From positions 62,001-126,000 of the forward strand of contig CAMPJJ010000001.1 of NCBI GenBank assembly GCA_946886855.1: a stretch of 64,000 bases of DNA, given 5' to 3'. Below, piece after piece: positions 44,818 to 54,614 of the stretch. The notes under the pieces were generated by a model. The model had not been told where the DNA came from. It saw only the letters and a list, made by a program, of their open reading frames with translations, and did not search any database. Numbering within the stretch: position 1 is the first letter of the stretch; each line of letters begins with the position of its first letter. The position numbers were made by a program, and so were the translations under genes. The stretch is from an uncultured Roseateles sp. (GTDB taxonomy: Bacteria > Pseudomonadota > Gammaproteobacteria > Burkholderiales > Burkholderiaceae).

Positions 44818-45891
44818 ATGAAACACCATCCCTTGGCCGCCGCCCTCGTTGCGCTCGGCCTGCTCGCCGCCCTGCTTGCGGGGGCTCCCGCTCGAGCTCA
44901 GCAAAACGACATCAGCGACGCGCCCGCCGATCCCGCCACCAGCACCTTGCGCTGCCTGCAGTCGCCGGCCTCGCTCGACTACCCCGCGGAGCCGCGCCGC
45001 CTCAACCTCGGCGGCACCGTGCGTGTGGGCCTGGCCTTCTCCGGGCCCGACAAGGCGCCGGACGTCGAGGTCCTCGCCCGCTTCGGCGACGAGCGCCTCC
45101 TCAACGCCGTGCGCGCGCATGTCGCCGCCTACCGGCTGCCCTGCCAGGCCGCCGGCCAGCCGCCGGTCCGCGCGGTCCAGACTTTCCTGTTCCGACCTCA
45201 GGAGGCCGTGCCGGTCCGCTGGTCCCATCCCGTCGAGGAAGAGGACCCCGCACGCCTGCGCGCCATGCGCGAGTGCCTGCGCACGCCCGCCGAGAAGCTC
45301 GAGGTCGGCGCCTCGAAGTTCGACCGCAAGACCGTCAGCAACGTGCTGTCCCGCATGACCTTCACGGCGCCGGACCAGCCGCCGCAGGTCGAGGTGCTGT
45401 ACAGCTCTGTGGGCGGCAACACGCAGGACGCCTTCATCGATCGCATCCGCGAGTACCGCCTGCCCTGTCTGGCGCCGGACGCCAGGCCGGTGAGCTTCCT
45501 GCAGCAGATGGTCTACCGTCGCAACGATGCCGGACGCTCCGTGTTCAAGGACCACGTCACGCTCGGCGAGTTCCTGTCCAACATCAAGGACATCCGGCAG
45601 CAGCAGGTCGAGTTCGACTTCAACACGATGCACTGCCCGTTCACCGTCGCCTGGAAGCTTGGCAAACCCGCCGTGGCCAACCATGTCGGCGAGGTCGGCG
45701 AGCACGACCGCAACCGCGCCGAGTTCCTGAGCTGGCTCGCGGGCCTGCAGATGGACCTCACGCCCGAGCGCTTCGAGCGGCTGCTGGGCCGCATGGTGAA
45801 GGTCGACGTCGCCTGCGGCACGCTGCGCCTGCAGCCTGCGGCGGCCACCTCGCTCACGTCGGGCGCTGCGACGGACGCGGCGGTGCCCTGA
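44818..45891 (+). CDS. Exported protein of unknown family, paralogue of the preceding gene
   Basis: A 357-residue protein from ATG 44818 with a signal peptide (LVALGLLAALLAGAPARA, cleavage before QQNDI). It shares the layout of its neighbour: LRCLQSPASLDYPAE, VRVGLAFSGPDKAPDVEVL, YRLPCQ, then MTFTAPDQPPQVEVLYSS, YRLPCL, and the shared signature FDFNTMHCPFTVAW followed by VDVACGTLRL. Two paralogues in tandem suggest a gene duplication acting on one process in the periplasm. No function is claimed. Confidence 0.7.
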   Translation: MKHHPLAAALVALGLLAALLAGAPARAQQNDISDAPADPATSTLRCLQSPASLDYPAEPRRLNLGGTVRVGLAFSGPDKAPDVEVLARFGDERLLNAVRAHVAAYRLPCQAAGQPPVRAVQTFLFRPQEAVPVRWSHPVEEEDPARLRAMRECLRTPAEKLEVGASKFDRKTVSNVLSRMTFTAPDQPPQVEVLYSSVGGNTQDAFIDRIREYRLPCLAPDARPVSFLQQMVYRRNDAGRSVFKDHVTLGEFLSNIKDIRQQQVEFDFNTMHCPFTVAWKLGKPAVANHVGEVGEHDRNRAEFLSWLAGLQMDLTPERFERLLGRMVKVDVACGTLRLQPAAATSLTSGAATDAAVP

Positions 45892-45936
45892 CCGCCTCAA
45901 CGCCTGCCCGCGGCGGCTTCCTGTAACCGCTTGGTG

Positions 45937-47148
<1,212 letters not shown>

Positions 47149-47169
47149 GCGGTTCCCTCCCTGCCTTCG

Positions 47170-47194
47170 AAGCCCCGCCCCGGCGGGGCTTTTT
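47170..47194 (+). terminator. Intrinsic terminator after gap
   Basis: AGCCCCGCC (47171-47179) pairs with GGCGGGGCT (47182-47190) around a two-base loop and is followed by five T. It lies 22 bases after the gap stop. Confidence 0.9.
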
Positions 47195-47368
47195 CGTTGC
47201 TGAAGCAGCCTCGATACGAACAGTCACCACTTTGTTGGTCGATGACCGATGTTTGCGTGAGGAATCCCCCTTAAGAGGTGAGGCCTCGCAGCAAATGTGT
47301 CATGCCATTAGCAATTTCTTAGCGGCCTCACTCATAAACTGGCTAGCTCAGTTTTGTGGAGTTCCCGC

Positions 47369-49195
47369 ATGTCCGTGCTGTGTTTGCCGAAGCGCCTGGC
47401 TGCCGCCCTGGCCCTGATCGGATTGTTCGGAGCCGGCAGCGCCGGCGCGGCGACCGGCGCCGCCCTGAAGCCGGACCAGCAGCCCGACTTCGCGCGCGTG
47501 ATCGTGCGCTTCAAGGCACAGGCGGATGCCGTCAAGGCGCGCCCCCTGGCGGCGCGCGCCACGCCCTCCGAGGCGAAGGACATCGCGCAGGTGCGGGGTA
47601 CGACGCTCGGCCTGAGGCATGCCGCCTCGCTGCAGGCGCGCCGCAGCCTGGACAACCGCACCCATGTCTACACCGCCAGCGGCATGAGTTCGGCGGAACT
47701 CGCCAGGCGCCTGGCCGCGGACGGCGACGTCGAGTCGGTCGAGGTCGACCGCTGGTGGAAGCACTATTCCACGCCCAATGACGAGTTCTATGCCACCGCC
47801 GCCAGCAAGGGCGTCACTTCGGGGCAGTGGTACCTCAAGGCGCCCGATTCGACGGTGCTCTCCTCGATCAACGCGCCGGCGGCCTGGGACAAGTCGACCG
47901 GCAGCGGCGTCGTCGTCGCGGTGCTGGACACCGGCGTGCGCATGGACCATCCGGACCTGGCCGGCCAGTTCGTCGCGGGCTACGACCTCATCGGCTTCGG
48001 CAACCGGAGCGACGCCAACTCGGTCGCCGCCGCCAATGACGGCAACGGCCCCGACAGCGACCCGAGCGACCCCGGCGACTGGGTCGACCAGTCCGACATC
48101 GACAGCGGCCGGCTGAGCGGCTGCACGGCCGACGACATCGGCCCCAGCTCCTGGCACGGCACGCGCGTGTCGGGCCTGATCGCGGCGCTGACCAACAACG
48201 GTCAGGGCATGGCCGGCCTGGCCTACGGCGCCAAGATCCTGCCGGTGCGCGTGCTGGGCAAGTGCGGCGGCTGGGCGTCCGACATCGCCGCCGGCATGCG
48301 CTGGGCGGCGGGTATCGCCGTGCCCGGCCTGCCCACCAACAGCAACCCGGCCAAGGTCATCAACATGAGCCTGGGCGGCGACGGGGCCTGCACCCCGACC
48401 TACCAGGACGCGATCACCGCGGCATACAACAACGGCGTGTCCGTCGTCGTGGCGGCCGGCAACGGCGTCGAGAACGACGACCCGACCAAGGAGGGCGGCA
48501 TTGCCGTCGGCACGCCGGCCAACTGCGCCAACGTGATCGCGGTCGCCGGTGTGCGCCATGCGGGGACCAAGGTCGGCTTCTCCAACCTCGGCCCGCAGGT
48601 GACGATCAGCGCGCCCGGTGGCAACTGCGTGAACACCACGCCGGGCAGCGCCTGCCTGTATCCCATCCTGTCCACCAGCAACAGCGGCACCACCATCCCG
48701 GTCGCGAACAACAACGCCTTCAACTTCAGCGGCACCGGCACGAGCTTCTCGACGCCGCTGGTCAGCGGCACGATCGCGCTGATGCTGCAGGTGGACCCGA
48801 CGCTGACGCCGACCCGGATCAAGGCGGCGCTGCAGTCGTCGGCGCGCGCTTTCCCGGCGCCTGCGGCCGGCGTCGCGCAATGCGTGGCGGGCAACAGCAC
48901 GCAGCCGCAGCTGGAGTGCAACTGCACGACGGCGACCTGCGGTGCGGGCATGCTGGATGCGAATGCGGCCGTGGCGGCGGTGACGCCGACGACGCCGACG
49001 ACTCCCACGACGCCGACCACACCGACCACGCCCACCGACACGTCGTCGGGTGGTGGCGGCGGTGGCGCGATGAGCGGCTTCTGGCTGGCGGGCCTGGCGC
49101 TGGCGATCATCGCGCTGCGTTGGCCGAAGCCGCGTCTCGCCAAGATCCGCTCGAAGTCATCGAGCCGAGTTCAGCACCGAGGAAGTCCTCGGTAG
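47369..49195 (+). CDS. Secreted S8 (subtilisin-like) serine peptidase with Gly-rich C-terminal anchor (GlyGly-CTERM type)
   Basis: A 608-residue secreted protease from ATG 47369 (GTGGAG upstream). It has a signal peptide (~1-27), an inhibitor-like propeptide (ARVIVRFKAQADAV and SSAELARRLAADGDVESVEV), then the peptidase S8 domain. Its catalytic triad is Asp187 (AVLDTGVRMDHPD), His263 (SSWHGTRVSG) and Ser459 (GTGTSFSTPLVSG). The C-terminal end has PTTPTTPTT repeats, six Gly, a hydrophobic helix (FWLAGLALAIIALRW) and basic residues. This is the layout of GlyGly-CTERM proteins processed by rhombosortase in other Gram-negatives. The upstream 47195-47368 stretch is AT-rich. Confidence 0.9.
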   Translation: MSVLCLPKRLAAALALIGLFGAGSAGAATGAALKPDQQPDFARVIVRFKAQADAVKARPLAARATPSEAKDIAQVRGTTLGLRHAASLQARRSLDNRTHVYTASGMSSAELARRLAADGDVESVEVDRWWKHYSTPNDEFYATAASKGVTSGQWYLKAPDSTVLSSINAPAAWDKSTGSGVVVAVLDTGVRMDHPDLAGQFVAGYDLIGFGNRSDANSVAAANDGNGPDSDPSDPGDWVDQSDIDSGRLSGCTADDIGPSSWHGTRVSGLIAALTNNGQGMAGLAYGAKILPVRVLGKCGGWASDIAAGMRWAAGIAVPGLPTNSNPAKVINMSLGGDGACTPTYQDAITAAYNNGVSVVVAAGNGVENDDPTKEGGIAVGTPANCANVIAVAGVRHAGTKVGFSNLGPQVTISAPGGNCVNTTPGSACLYPILSTSNSGTTIPVANNNAFNFSGTGTSFSTPLVSGTIALMLQVDPTLTPTRIKAALQSSARAFPAPAAGVAQCVAGNSTQPQLECNCTTATCGAGMLDANAAVAAVTPTTPTTPTTPTTPTTPTDTSSGGGGGGAMSGFWLAGLALAIIALRWPKPRLAKIRSKSSSRVQHRGSPR

Positions 49196-49231
49196 CAAGA
49201 CCGGGGCAGTACGAAGCGGGATGGGGACGGT

Positions 49232-49274
49232 GAGGCGTGAGGTTTCGGAGCTTGCCTCCGGGGCCTCATGCCTC
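49232..49274. repeat. Nested hairpin in the convergent gap after the subtilase gene
   Basis: Outer arms GAGGCGTGAGG (49232-49242) and CCTCATGCCTC (49264-49274) have one mismatch, and inner arms CGGAG and CTCCG surround CTTGC. No T run follows on either strand. It may terminate transcripts of both converging genes; the surrounding 140 bases hold no gene. Confidence 0.45.
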
Positions 49275-49334
49275 GGCGGCCAACGCCCTGAACGTGTCAG
49301 ATAGGCGGTCTCCCGCCGGGGTCAGGTCTTGTCG

Positions 49335-50027
49335 TCAGCGACTTGCGCCCGACCCTGATCCGTTCGCGGTGCTCGCGGCGGATGACGCCGCCGGCGCCTC
49401 CACCGAGCAGTCCTTGCGCTTCTCGCCCCAGGGCGGATTGGCCAGCGCGTTCAGCTTCCCGGATTGCGTCCCGTCCAGACGGGCCAGGCGCAAGGTCGTC
49501 TGCTGCAGCGGTTCCTGCAGCCGCATCACGCGCAGGCCCTTGTAGTTGCGCTTGGTCATCCCGTCGAGCGCCGCCAGCGCGGCGGCCTCGCTGTCGTGCT
49601 TGCTGAGCACCAGCGTCGGCTGCTCATCGGGGAAGCCCTGCAAGGGTTCGAACGCGATCTTGGCGCTGCGGTAGGTGTCTTCCTTGCGTTCGCGGAAGTC
49701 CTTGCTCGGCATCTTGATGGTGGCCAGCGCCCACACGCCGCCGGTGTTGACGGCCGTGGTCTCGATCGACGACGCCGGGATCCCGGCGTTCGCCAACGCC
49801 GCGTTGGCGCGCTTGAGCAGCTCATCGCCGATCAGCGGCCCCAGTTCCAGGCAGGACCGCGCCGCGAGCTGCGTGACGGCCTTCTGGTTGAGCAGCGACA
49901 GCCGCTCCGGGTTGACCTGCTGGTCCAGCCGCGGCGTGGCGGGCGCCGCGCCGGCGATCCACCCCTTGTTCCACGCGAAGACAAGCACGTTGACGACGAA
50001 GAGCAGGACGACCGCGGCGCGCAGCAT
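49335..50027 (-). CDS. SPOR-domain-like membrane-anchored protein downstream of birA
   Basis: A 230-residue protein with one N-terminal anchor helix (AAVVLLFVVNVLVFAW, ~4-19). A soluble domain follows, containing CLELGPLIGDELLKRANAAL and, later, LVLSKHDSEAAALAALDGMT and KGLRVMRLQE, in the style of SPOR domains that bind denuded peptidoglycan. The C terminus is Ser/Ala-rich. It begins six bases after the birA stop, the usual arrangement in Burkholderiales. SPOR assignment is by context and overall pattern, not a strict motif. Confidence 0.72.
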   Translation of the reverse strand: MLRAAVVLLFVVNVLVFAWNKGWIAGAAPATPRLDQQVNPERLSLLNQKAVTQLAARSCLELGPLIGDELLKRANAALANAGIPASSIETTAVNTGGVWALATIKMPSKDFRERKEDTYRSAKIAFEPLQGFPDEQPTLVLSKHDSEAAALAALDGMTKRNYKGLRVMRLQEPLQQTTLRLARLDGTQSGKLNALANPPWGEKRKDCSVEAPAASSAASTANGSGSGASR

Positions 50028-50033
50028 CGTGGC

Positions 50034-50885
50034 TTACCCCTGTCCGGCGGACGCGCCGCCGAGTCGCACGCTGACCTCGCCGCCGCTGACCGTCTGGCGG
50101 CCCTGCGGGGTGTCGATCAGCAGTTCGCCGCGATCGCTGACGCCCGCGCCCGTGCCTTCCAGGACGCCGGCGGTGATCGCCTTGCCCTGCAGCAGGTCAC
50201 GCCGCGCGAAACGCTCGCGCCAGGCGCCGAATCCGGTCTGCGGAAACGCCGCCAGCGCCTTCACCAGCGCCGGCGCCAGCCGCGCCAGCGCCTGCGGCGG
50301 CGTGACGTCGGGGATCAGCTCCTGCAGGCAGGCGAAGCCGGTGTTGAGCTGCGACTCCGCGACCTTCGCGCGGTCCGACACGTTCAGGCCCACGCCGACC
50401 ACCGCCATGCGCGAACTGCCGGCCGGCACGGTCTCGATCAGGATGCCGCCCAGCTTGCGTTCGTCCAGCCACAGGTCGTTGGGCCACTTCAGGCCGAGGC
50501 GGCTGCCCTCGGGGTCGAGCGCCTCGGCGATCGCCGCGCCGACGACCAGCGACAGGCCGGACCAGTCCGCGACTTCGACCGGCATCGACAGCGAGAAGGT
50601 CAGCGACGCGCCGGCCGTGCTGTGCCACGCCCGGCCCTGCCGGCCGCGACCGTGCGTCTGGTGTTCCGCGATCAGCAGGCAAGGGTGCAGGTCGTGCTGA
50701 CGGCGCCCGTAGGGTCGATCGCCGGCACGTCCCGCGGCCACGGTGCCTTCGTCGCGGCGCACGCGCTCGATCAGCGTGGCGTTGGTCGATTCGACCCGCG
50801 CCAGCACCTCGATGCTGAGCCCCGGCAGCAACGGCTCCAGGTCTTGCCACAGGGCCTCTGCGCCCCAGTTCTGATGTTCTTGCAT
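50034..50885 (-). CDS. birA: Biotin-[acetyl-CoA carboxylase] ligase BirA
   Basis: A 283-residue enzyme that joins biotin to the carboxyl-carrier subunit of biotin enzymes. It has the ligase signature GRGRQGRAWHS, then LTFSLSMPVEVADWSGLSLV and the adenylate-binding motif LKWPNDLWLDERKLGGILIE, and a C-terminal SH3-like domain (GKAITAGVLEGTGAGVSDRG). No N-terminal helix-turn-helix regulator domain is present, so it is monofunctional. A short insertion (RAGDRPYGRRQHDLHP) is found between the first strand and the RGR motif. ATG 50885 is the start. Confidence 0.92.
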   Translation of the reverse strand: MQEHQNWGAEALWQDLEPLLPGLSIEVLARVESTNATLIERVRRDEGTVAAGRAGDRPYGRRQHDLHPCLLIAEHQTHGRGRQGRAWHSTAGASLTFSLSMPVEVADWSGLSLVVGAAIAEALDPEGSRLGLKWPNDLWLDERKLGGILIETVPAGSSRMAVVGVGLNVSDRAKVAESQLNTGFACLQELIPDVTPPQALARLAPALVKALAAFPQTGFGAWRERFARRDLLQGKAITAGVLEGTGAGVSDRGELLIDTPQGRQTVSGGEVSVRLGGASAGQG

Positions 50886-51040
50886 CGCCGCGAATGTGAT
50901 CCTGCGATCTCGTCTTGGTCTTCCCGGGCGGGTCGGCCCGGTGGTCGTGAATGGCCGGAGTCTAGAGGGAGATGGCCCCCGTCCGGGGGCCCGCACCATG
51001 AATCGGTGGCTGTAGGACCTGACAGGGTCCCCCCCGCCGT

Positions 51041-51580
51041 TCAGCGCTTGCGCTCCTTGGGCGCCAGCATGGTGCCCCGGCACCCCGGCGTGCCGCACCG
51101 GCATTCGAACCGCTTCTTCAGCTTGGGCGTATAGCGTTCGTCGATCACCAGACCATAGTCGTAGAACAGCTCCTCGCCAGGGGAAATGTCCGTCAACGCA
51201 TGGATGAACACCCGGCCGTCGACCTCCTGGGCCTCGCAGTTGGGGCTGCAGGCGTGGTTGATCCAGCGCGCCTGGTTGCCGCCGACGGCCGCGTCGATGA
51301 CCCCGCCGGTCTCAAGGTGAAAGTAGAAGGTATGGTCCGGTTGCGACGGATCGTGCGGATGGCGGCGCAGGGCTTCGTCCCACGCGATGCGCTCGCCCTT
51401 GTATTCGATCAGTTTCTCGCCGGCCTGCAGCGGCACCAGGGCGTACACCCCGCGGCCATGGACGCCGGAGGCGCGGACCTGGATCCGCGCGGACCGCCTG
51501 GCGGCAGGCGCCTGGTCGCCCGCGTCCGCGCGCGGATCGTTGGGGGCGGGAACACTCGGAGCGGGGCGCGGTTGCGACAT
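51041..51580 (-). CDS. SET-domain protein (putative protein-lysine methyltransferase)
   Basis: A 179-residue protein from ATG 51580 (ATG 51607 is in frame upstream). It has the core SET motifs IQVRASGVHGRGVYALVPL, LIEYKGERI, RWINHACSPNCEAQEV (pseudoknot, SAM pocket) and GEELFYDYGL, and a post-SET-like Cys cluster CRCGTPGCRG. SET proteins methylate lysines with S-adenosylmethionine; bacterial members may act on ribosomal or chromatin-like proteins. Nothing in the sequence shows the substrate. It is divergent from topB, with a 140-base gap holding an alternating purine-pyrimidine tract. Confidence 0.87.
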   Translation of the reverse strand: MSQPRPAPSVPAPNDPRADAGDQAPAARRSARIQVRASGVHGRGVYALVPLQAGEKLIEYKGERIAWDEALRRHPHDPSQPDHTFYFHLETGGVIDAAVGGNQARWINHACSPNCEAQEVDGRVFIHALTDISPGEELFYDYGLVIDERYTPKLKKRFECRCGTPGCRGTMLAPKERKR

Positions 51581-51609
51581 GGAGCGAGTCCGGTACATTG
51601 AATTCATGG

Positions 51610-51636
51610 GTGCGCGCGCGTGTACACACGTACGTA
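51610..51636. other. 27-base alternating purine-pyrimidine tract (Z-DNA-prone)
   Basis: From 51610 to 51636 every base alternates purine and pyrimidine (GTGCGCGCGC, then GTGTACACAC and GTACGTA). Such tracts can adopt left-handed Z-DNA under negative supercoiling. It is in the divergent promoter region between the SET gene and topB. Confidence 0.8.
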
Positions 51637-51720
51637 GGCGCGTGAGCGCGCGAGGCCGGATTGTAGGCAGGCGTTCATGAAGATCGTGGACACCTGAACG
51701 AAGAGGAAAGAAGCAAGCGC

Positions 51721-54405
51721 ATGAGCAAGGCATTGGTGATCGCGGAAAAGCCGTCGGTGGCGCAGGACATCGTCAAGGCGCTGACCGCGCTGTCGGGCAA
51801 GTTCGAGAAGCATGACGAGTATTTCGAGAACGACGAGTACGTCGTCAGCTCGGCCGTCGGCCATCTGGTGGAGATCAAGGCGCCGGAGGAGTTCGACGTC
51901 AAGCGCGGCAAGTGGAGCTTCGCCCACCTGCCGGTGATCCCGCCGCACTTCGACCTGAACCCGATCGACAAGAGCAAGGGCCGGCTGAACGCGCTGGTCA
52001 AGCTGATCAAGCGCAAGGATGTGACCTCGCTGATCAACGCCTGCGACGCGGGGCGCGAAGGGGAACTGATCTTCCGCCTGATCGTCCAGTACGCCGGCAC
52101 CGCCAAGGCGCAGGTGACCAAGCCGGTGAGCCGGCTGTGGCTGCAGTCGATGACGCCGCAGGCCATCCGCGACGGTTTCGAGCAGCTGCGCACCGACCAG
52201 CAGATGCTGCCGCTGGCCGACGCGGCGCGTTGCCGCTCGGAAGCCGACTGGCTGGTGGGCATCAACGGCACGCGGGCGATGACCGCGTTCAACTCGCGCG
52301 ACGGCGGCTTCTTCCTGACCACCGTGGGCCGCGTGCAGACGCCGACGCTGTCCATCGTCGTCGAGCGCGAGGAAAAGATCCGCAAGCACGTCTACCGCGA
52401 CTACTGGGAGATCCGCGGCGGCTTCGACGCCGAGGCCGGTCAGTACGAGGGCAAGTGGTTCGATCCCGCGTTCAAGAAGAACGCCGACGATCCCGAGCAG
52501 CGCGCCGACCGCGTCTGGACGCAGGCCGAGGCCGACGCCATCGCCGCCGCCGCGCTGGGCCAGCCCGCCACGGTGACCGAGGAGTCCAAGCCCAGCACGA
52601 CGGCCAGCCCCGGCCTGTACGACCTGACCACGCTGCAGCGGGAGGCGAACTCGCGCTTCGGCTTCTCGGCCAAGACGACGCTGGGCCTGGCGCAGGCGCT
52701 GTATGAGAAGCACAAGGTGCTGACCTACCCGCGGACCGACTCGCGCTACCTGCCCGAGGACTACCTGATCGTGGCGCAGGACACGGCGCGCATGATCGCC
52801 GGCGCGAACATGCCCGGCCCGTTGCAGCCGCTGGCGCAGCACGCGCGCACGGCCCTGGACAAGGGCTACATCAAGCCGACGAAGAAGGTGTTCGACAACA
52901 CCAAGGTGTCGGACCACTTCGCGATCATCCCGACGCTGCAGGCGCCCAGCAGCCTGACCGAGGCCGAGGCCAAGCTCTACGACATGGTCGTCAAGCGCTT
53001 CCTGGCGGTCTTCTTCCCGCCGGCCGAGTTCCAGGTCACGACGCGCATCTCGACGGTGAAGACACCGGCGAAGTCGTACGCCTTCCAGACCAACGGCAAG
53101 GTGCTGGTGAAGCCGGGCTGGCAGGCCGTCTACGGCAAGGAAGCCACCGACGAGAACGCCGAGCCGGGCACCAGCGGCGCGATGCTGGTGCCGGTGAAGG
53201 CCGGCGAGGTCGTGCGCACCGAAAGCACCGACGTGAAGGCCCTGGTGACCAAGCCGCCGGCCCGCTACACGGAAGCGACGCTGCTGTCGGCGATGGAAGG
53301 CGCGGGCAAGCTGGTCGACGACGACGAGCTGCGCGAGGCCATGGCCGAGAAGGGCCTGGGCACGCCGGCCACGCGCGCCGCGATCATCGAAGGCCTGCTG
53401 GCCGAGAAGTACATGCTGCGCGAGGGCCGGGAGTTGATCCCGACCGCCAAGGCCTTCCAGCTGATGACGCTGCTGCGCGGCCTGGGCGTGGAAGAGCTGA
53501 CCAAGCCCGAGCTGACCGGCAACTGGGAGTTCCAGCTGTCCGAGATGGAGAAGGGCCGCCTCAAGCGCGAGGCCTTCATGGCCGAGATCGCCGCGATGAC
53601 CGAGAAGGTCGTGCGCAAGGCCAAGGAGTACGACCGCGACACCATCCCGGGCGACTATGCGACGCTGAAGACGCCGTGCCCGAAATGCGGCGGCGTGGTC
53701 AAGGAGAACTACCGCCGCTTCACCTGCACCGGCAAGGTCGGCAACGGCGACGAGTGCGGCTTCTCCATCCCCAAGATCCCGGGCGGCCGCAGCTTCGAGC
53801 TGAACGAGGTCGAGACCTTCCTGCGCGACAAGAAGGTCGGCCCGCTGGAGGGCTTCCGCTCCAAGGCCGGATGGCCCTTCACGGCCGAGCTGGCGCTGGT
53901 GTTCGACGCCGAGATCGACAACTGGAAGCTGGAGTTCGACTTCGGCGAGGACGCGAAGAAGGCCGAGGAGAACGGCGAGCCGGTGGACTTCAGCGGCCAC
54001 ACCGCGCTGGGCCACTGCCCGAAGTGCAACGGCCGCGTCTTCGACTTCGGCAGCAACTACGTCTGCGAGCACGCCGTCGGCGACAAGATCACCTGCGACT
54101 TCAAGAGCGGCAAGATCATCCTGCAGCAGCCGATCGAGGCCGAGCAGATGACCAAGCTGCTGGCGACCGGCAAGACGGACCTGCTGGAGAACTTCGTCTC
54201 CAACAAGACACGCCGCAAGTTCAAGGCCTTCCTCGCCTACGACAAGAAGGAAGGCAAGGTGATGTTCGAGTTCGAACCGCGCGCCGCGAAGCCGGGGGCC
54301 AAGACCGGCGCCAAGCCCGCCACCAAATCCACGGCCAAGGCGCCGGCGGCCAAGGCACCCGCAGCCAAAAAGGTCGCGGTGAAGAAGGCGACCGCCAAGG
54401 GCTGA
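51721..54405 (+). CDS. topB: DNA topoisomerase III (type IA) with extended zinc-ribbon and Lys/Ala-rich tail
   Basis: An 894-residue type IA topoisomerase that passes single strands and decatenates DNA. The Toprim domain starts MSKALVIAEKPSVAQDI and includes NACDAGREGELIFRL. The active-site Tyr336 is in TYPRTDSRYLP. After the core, residues ~653-720 form a Cys zinc ribbon (CPKCGG, then CTGKVGNGDECGF), a second zinc-like region follows at ~765-800 (CPKCNGRVFDFG, CEHAVGDKITC), and the last ~40 residues are Lys/Ala/Pro repeats (KAPAAKAPAAKKVAVKK). E. coli TopB is about 650 residues. Three short AGG-rich sites precede the ATG. Confidence 0.93.
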   Translation: MSKALVIAEKPSVAQDIVKALTALSGKFEKHDEYFENDEYVVSSAVGHLVEIKAPEEFDVKRGKWSFAHLPVIPPHFDLNPIDKSKGRLNALVKLIKRKDVTSLINACDAGREGELIFRLIVQYAGTAKAQVTKPVSRLWLQSMTPQAIRDGFEQLRTDQQMLPLADAARCRSEADWLVGINGTRAMTAFNSRDGGFFLTTVGRVQTPTLSIVVEREEKIRKHVYRDYWEIRGGFDAEAGQYEGKWFDPAFKKNADDPEQRADRVWTQAEADAIAAAALGQPATVTEESKPSTTASPGLYDLTTLQREANSRFGFSAKTTLGLAQALYEKHKVLTYPRTDSRYLPEDYLIVAQDTARMIAGANMPGPLQPLAQHARTALDKGYIKPTKKVFDNTKVSDHFAIIPTLQAPSSLTEAEAKLYDMVVKRFLAVFFPPAEFQVTTRISTVKTPAKSYAFQTNGKVLVKPGWQAVYGKEATDENAEPGTSGAMLVPVKAGEVVRTESTDVKALVTKPPARYTEATLLSAMEGAGKLVDDDELREAMAEKGLGTPATRAAIIEGLLAEKYMLREGRELIPTAKAFQLMTLLRGLGVEELTKPELTGNWEFQLSEMEKGRLKREAFMAEIAAMTEKVVRKAKEYDRDTIPGDYATLKTPCPKCGGVVKENYRRFTCTGKVGNGDECGFSIPKIPGGRSFELNEVETFLRDKKVGPLEGFRSKAGWPFTAELALVFDAEIDNWKLEFDFGEDAKKAEENGEPVDFSGHTALGHCPKCNGRVFDFGSNYVCEHAVGDKITCDFKSGKIILQQPIEAEQMTKLLATGKTDLLENFVSNKTRRKFKAFLAYDKKEGKVMFEFEPRAAKPGAKTGAKPATKSTAKAPAAKAPAAKKVAVKKATAKG

Positions 54406-54415
54406 GGCCGTCCCG

Positions 54416-54432
54416 GCCCCGCCTTGCGGGGC
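54416..54432 (+). terminator. Weak hairpin after topB
   Basis: GCCCCGC (54416-54422) pairs with GCGGGGC (54426-54432) around CTT, 11 bases past the stop. No T run follows, so terminator function is doubtful. Confidence 0.35.
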
Positions 54433-54614
54433 TCGGGGCATGGGGCTGCAGGACTGCAGCGCTGCGGGCGCTCGGGGCCGGCTTTCGCGCTCCCCCAAAT
54501 CGCAACCCGTGAAATCCTGGGGGGTCGGTTCGTGCCTCAAAGCCCGGACGCGCCTCGCATTTGCGCGACACTCGAACGCAAACAATCTTGCGATTCAGGA
54601 GAGGGCATGCGGTC

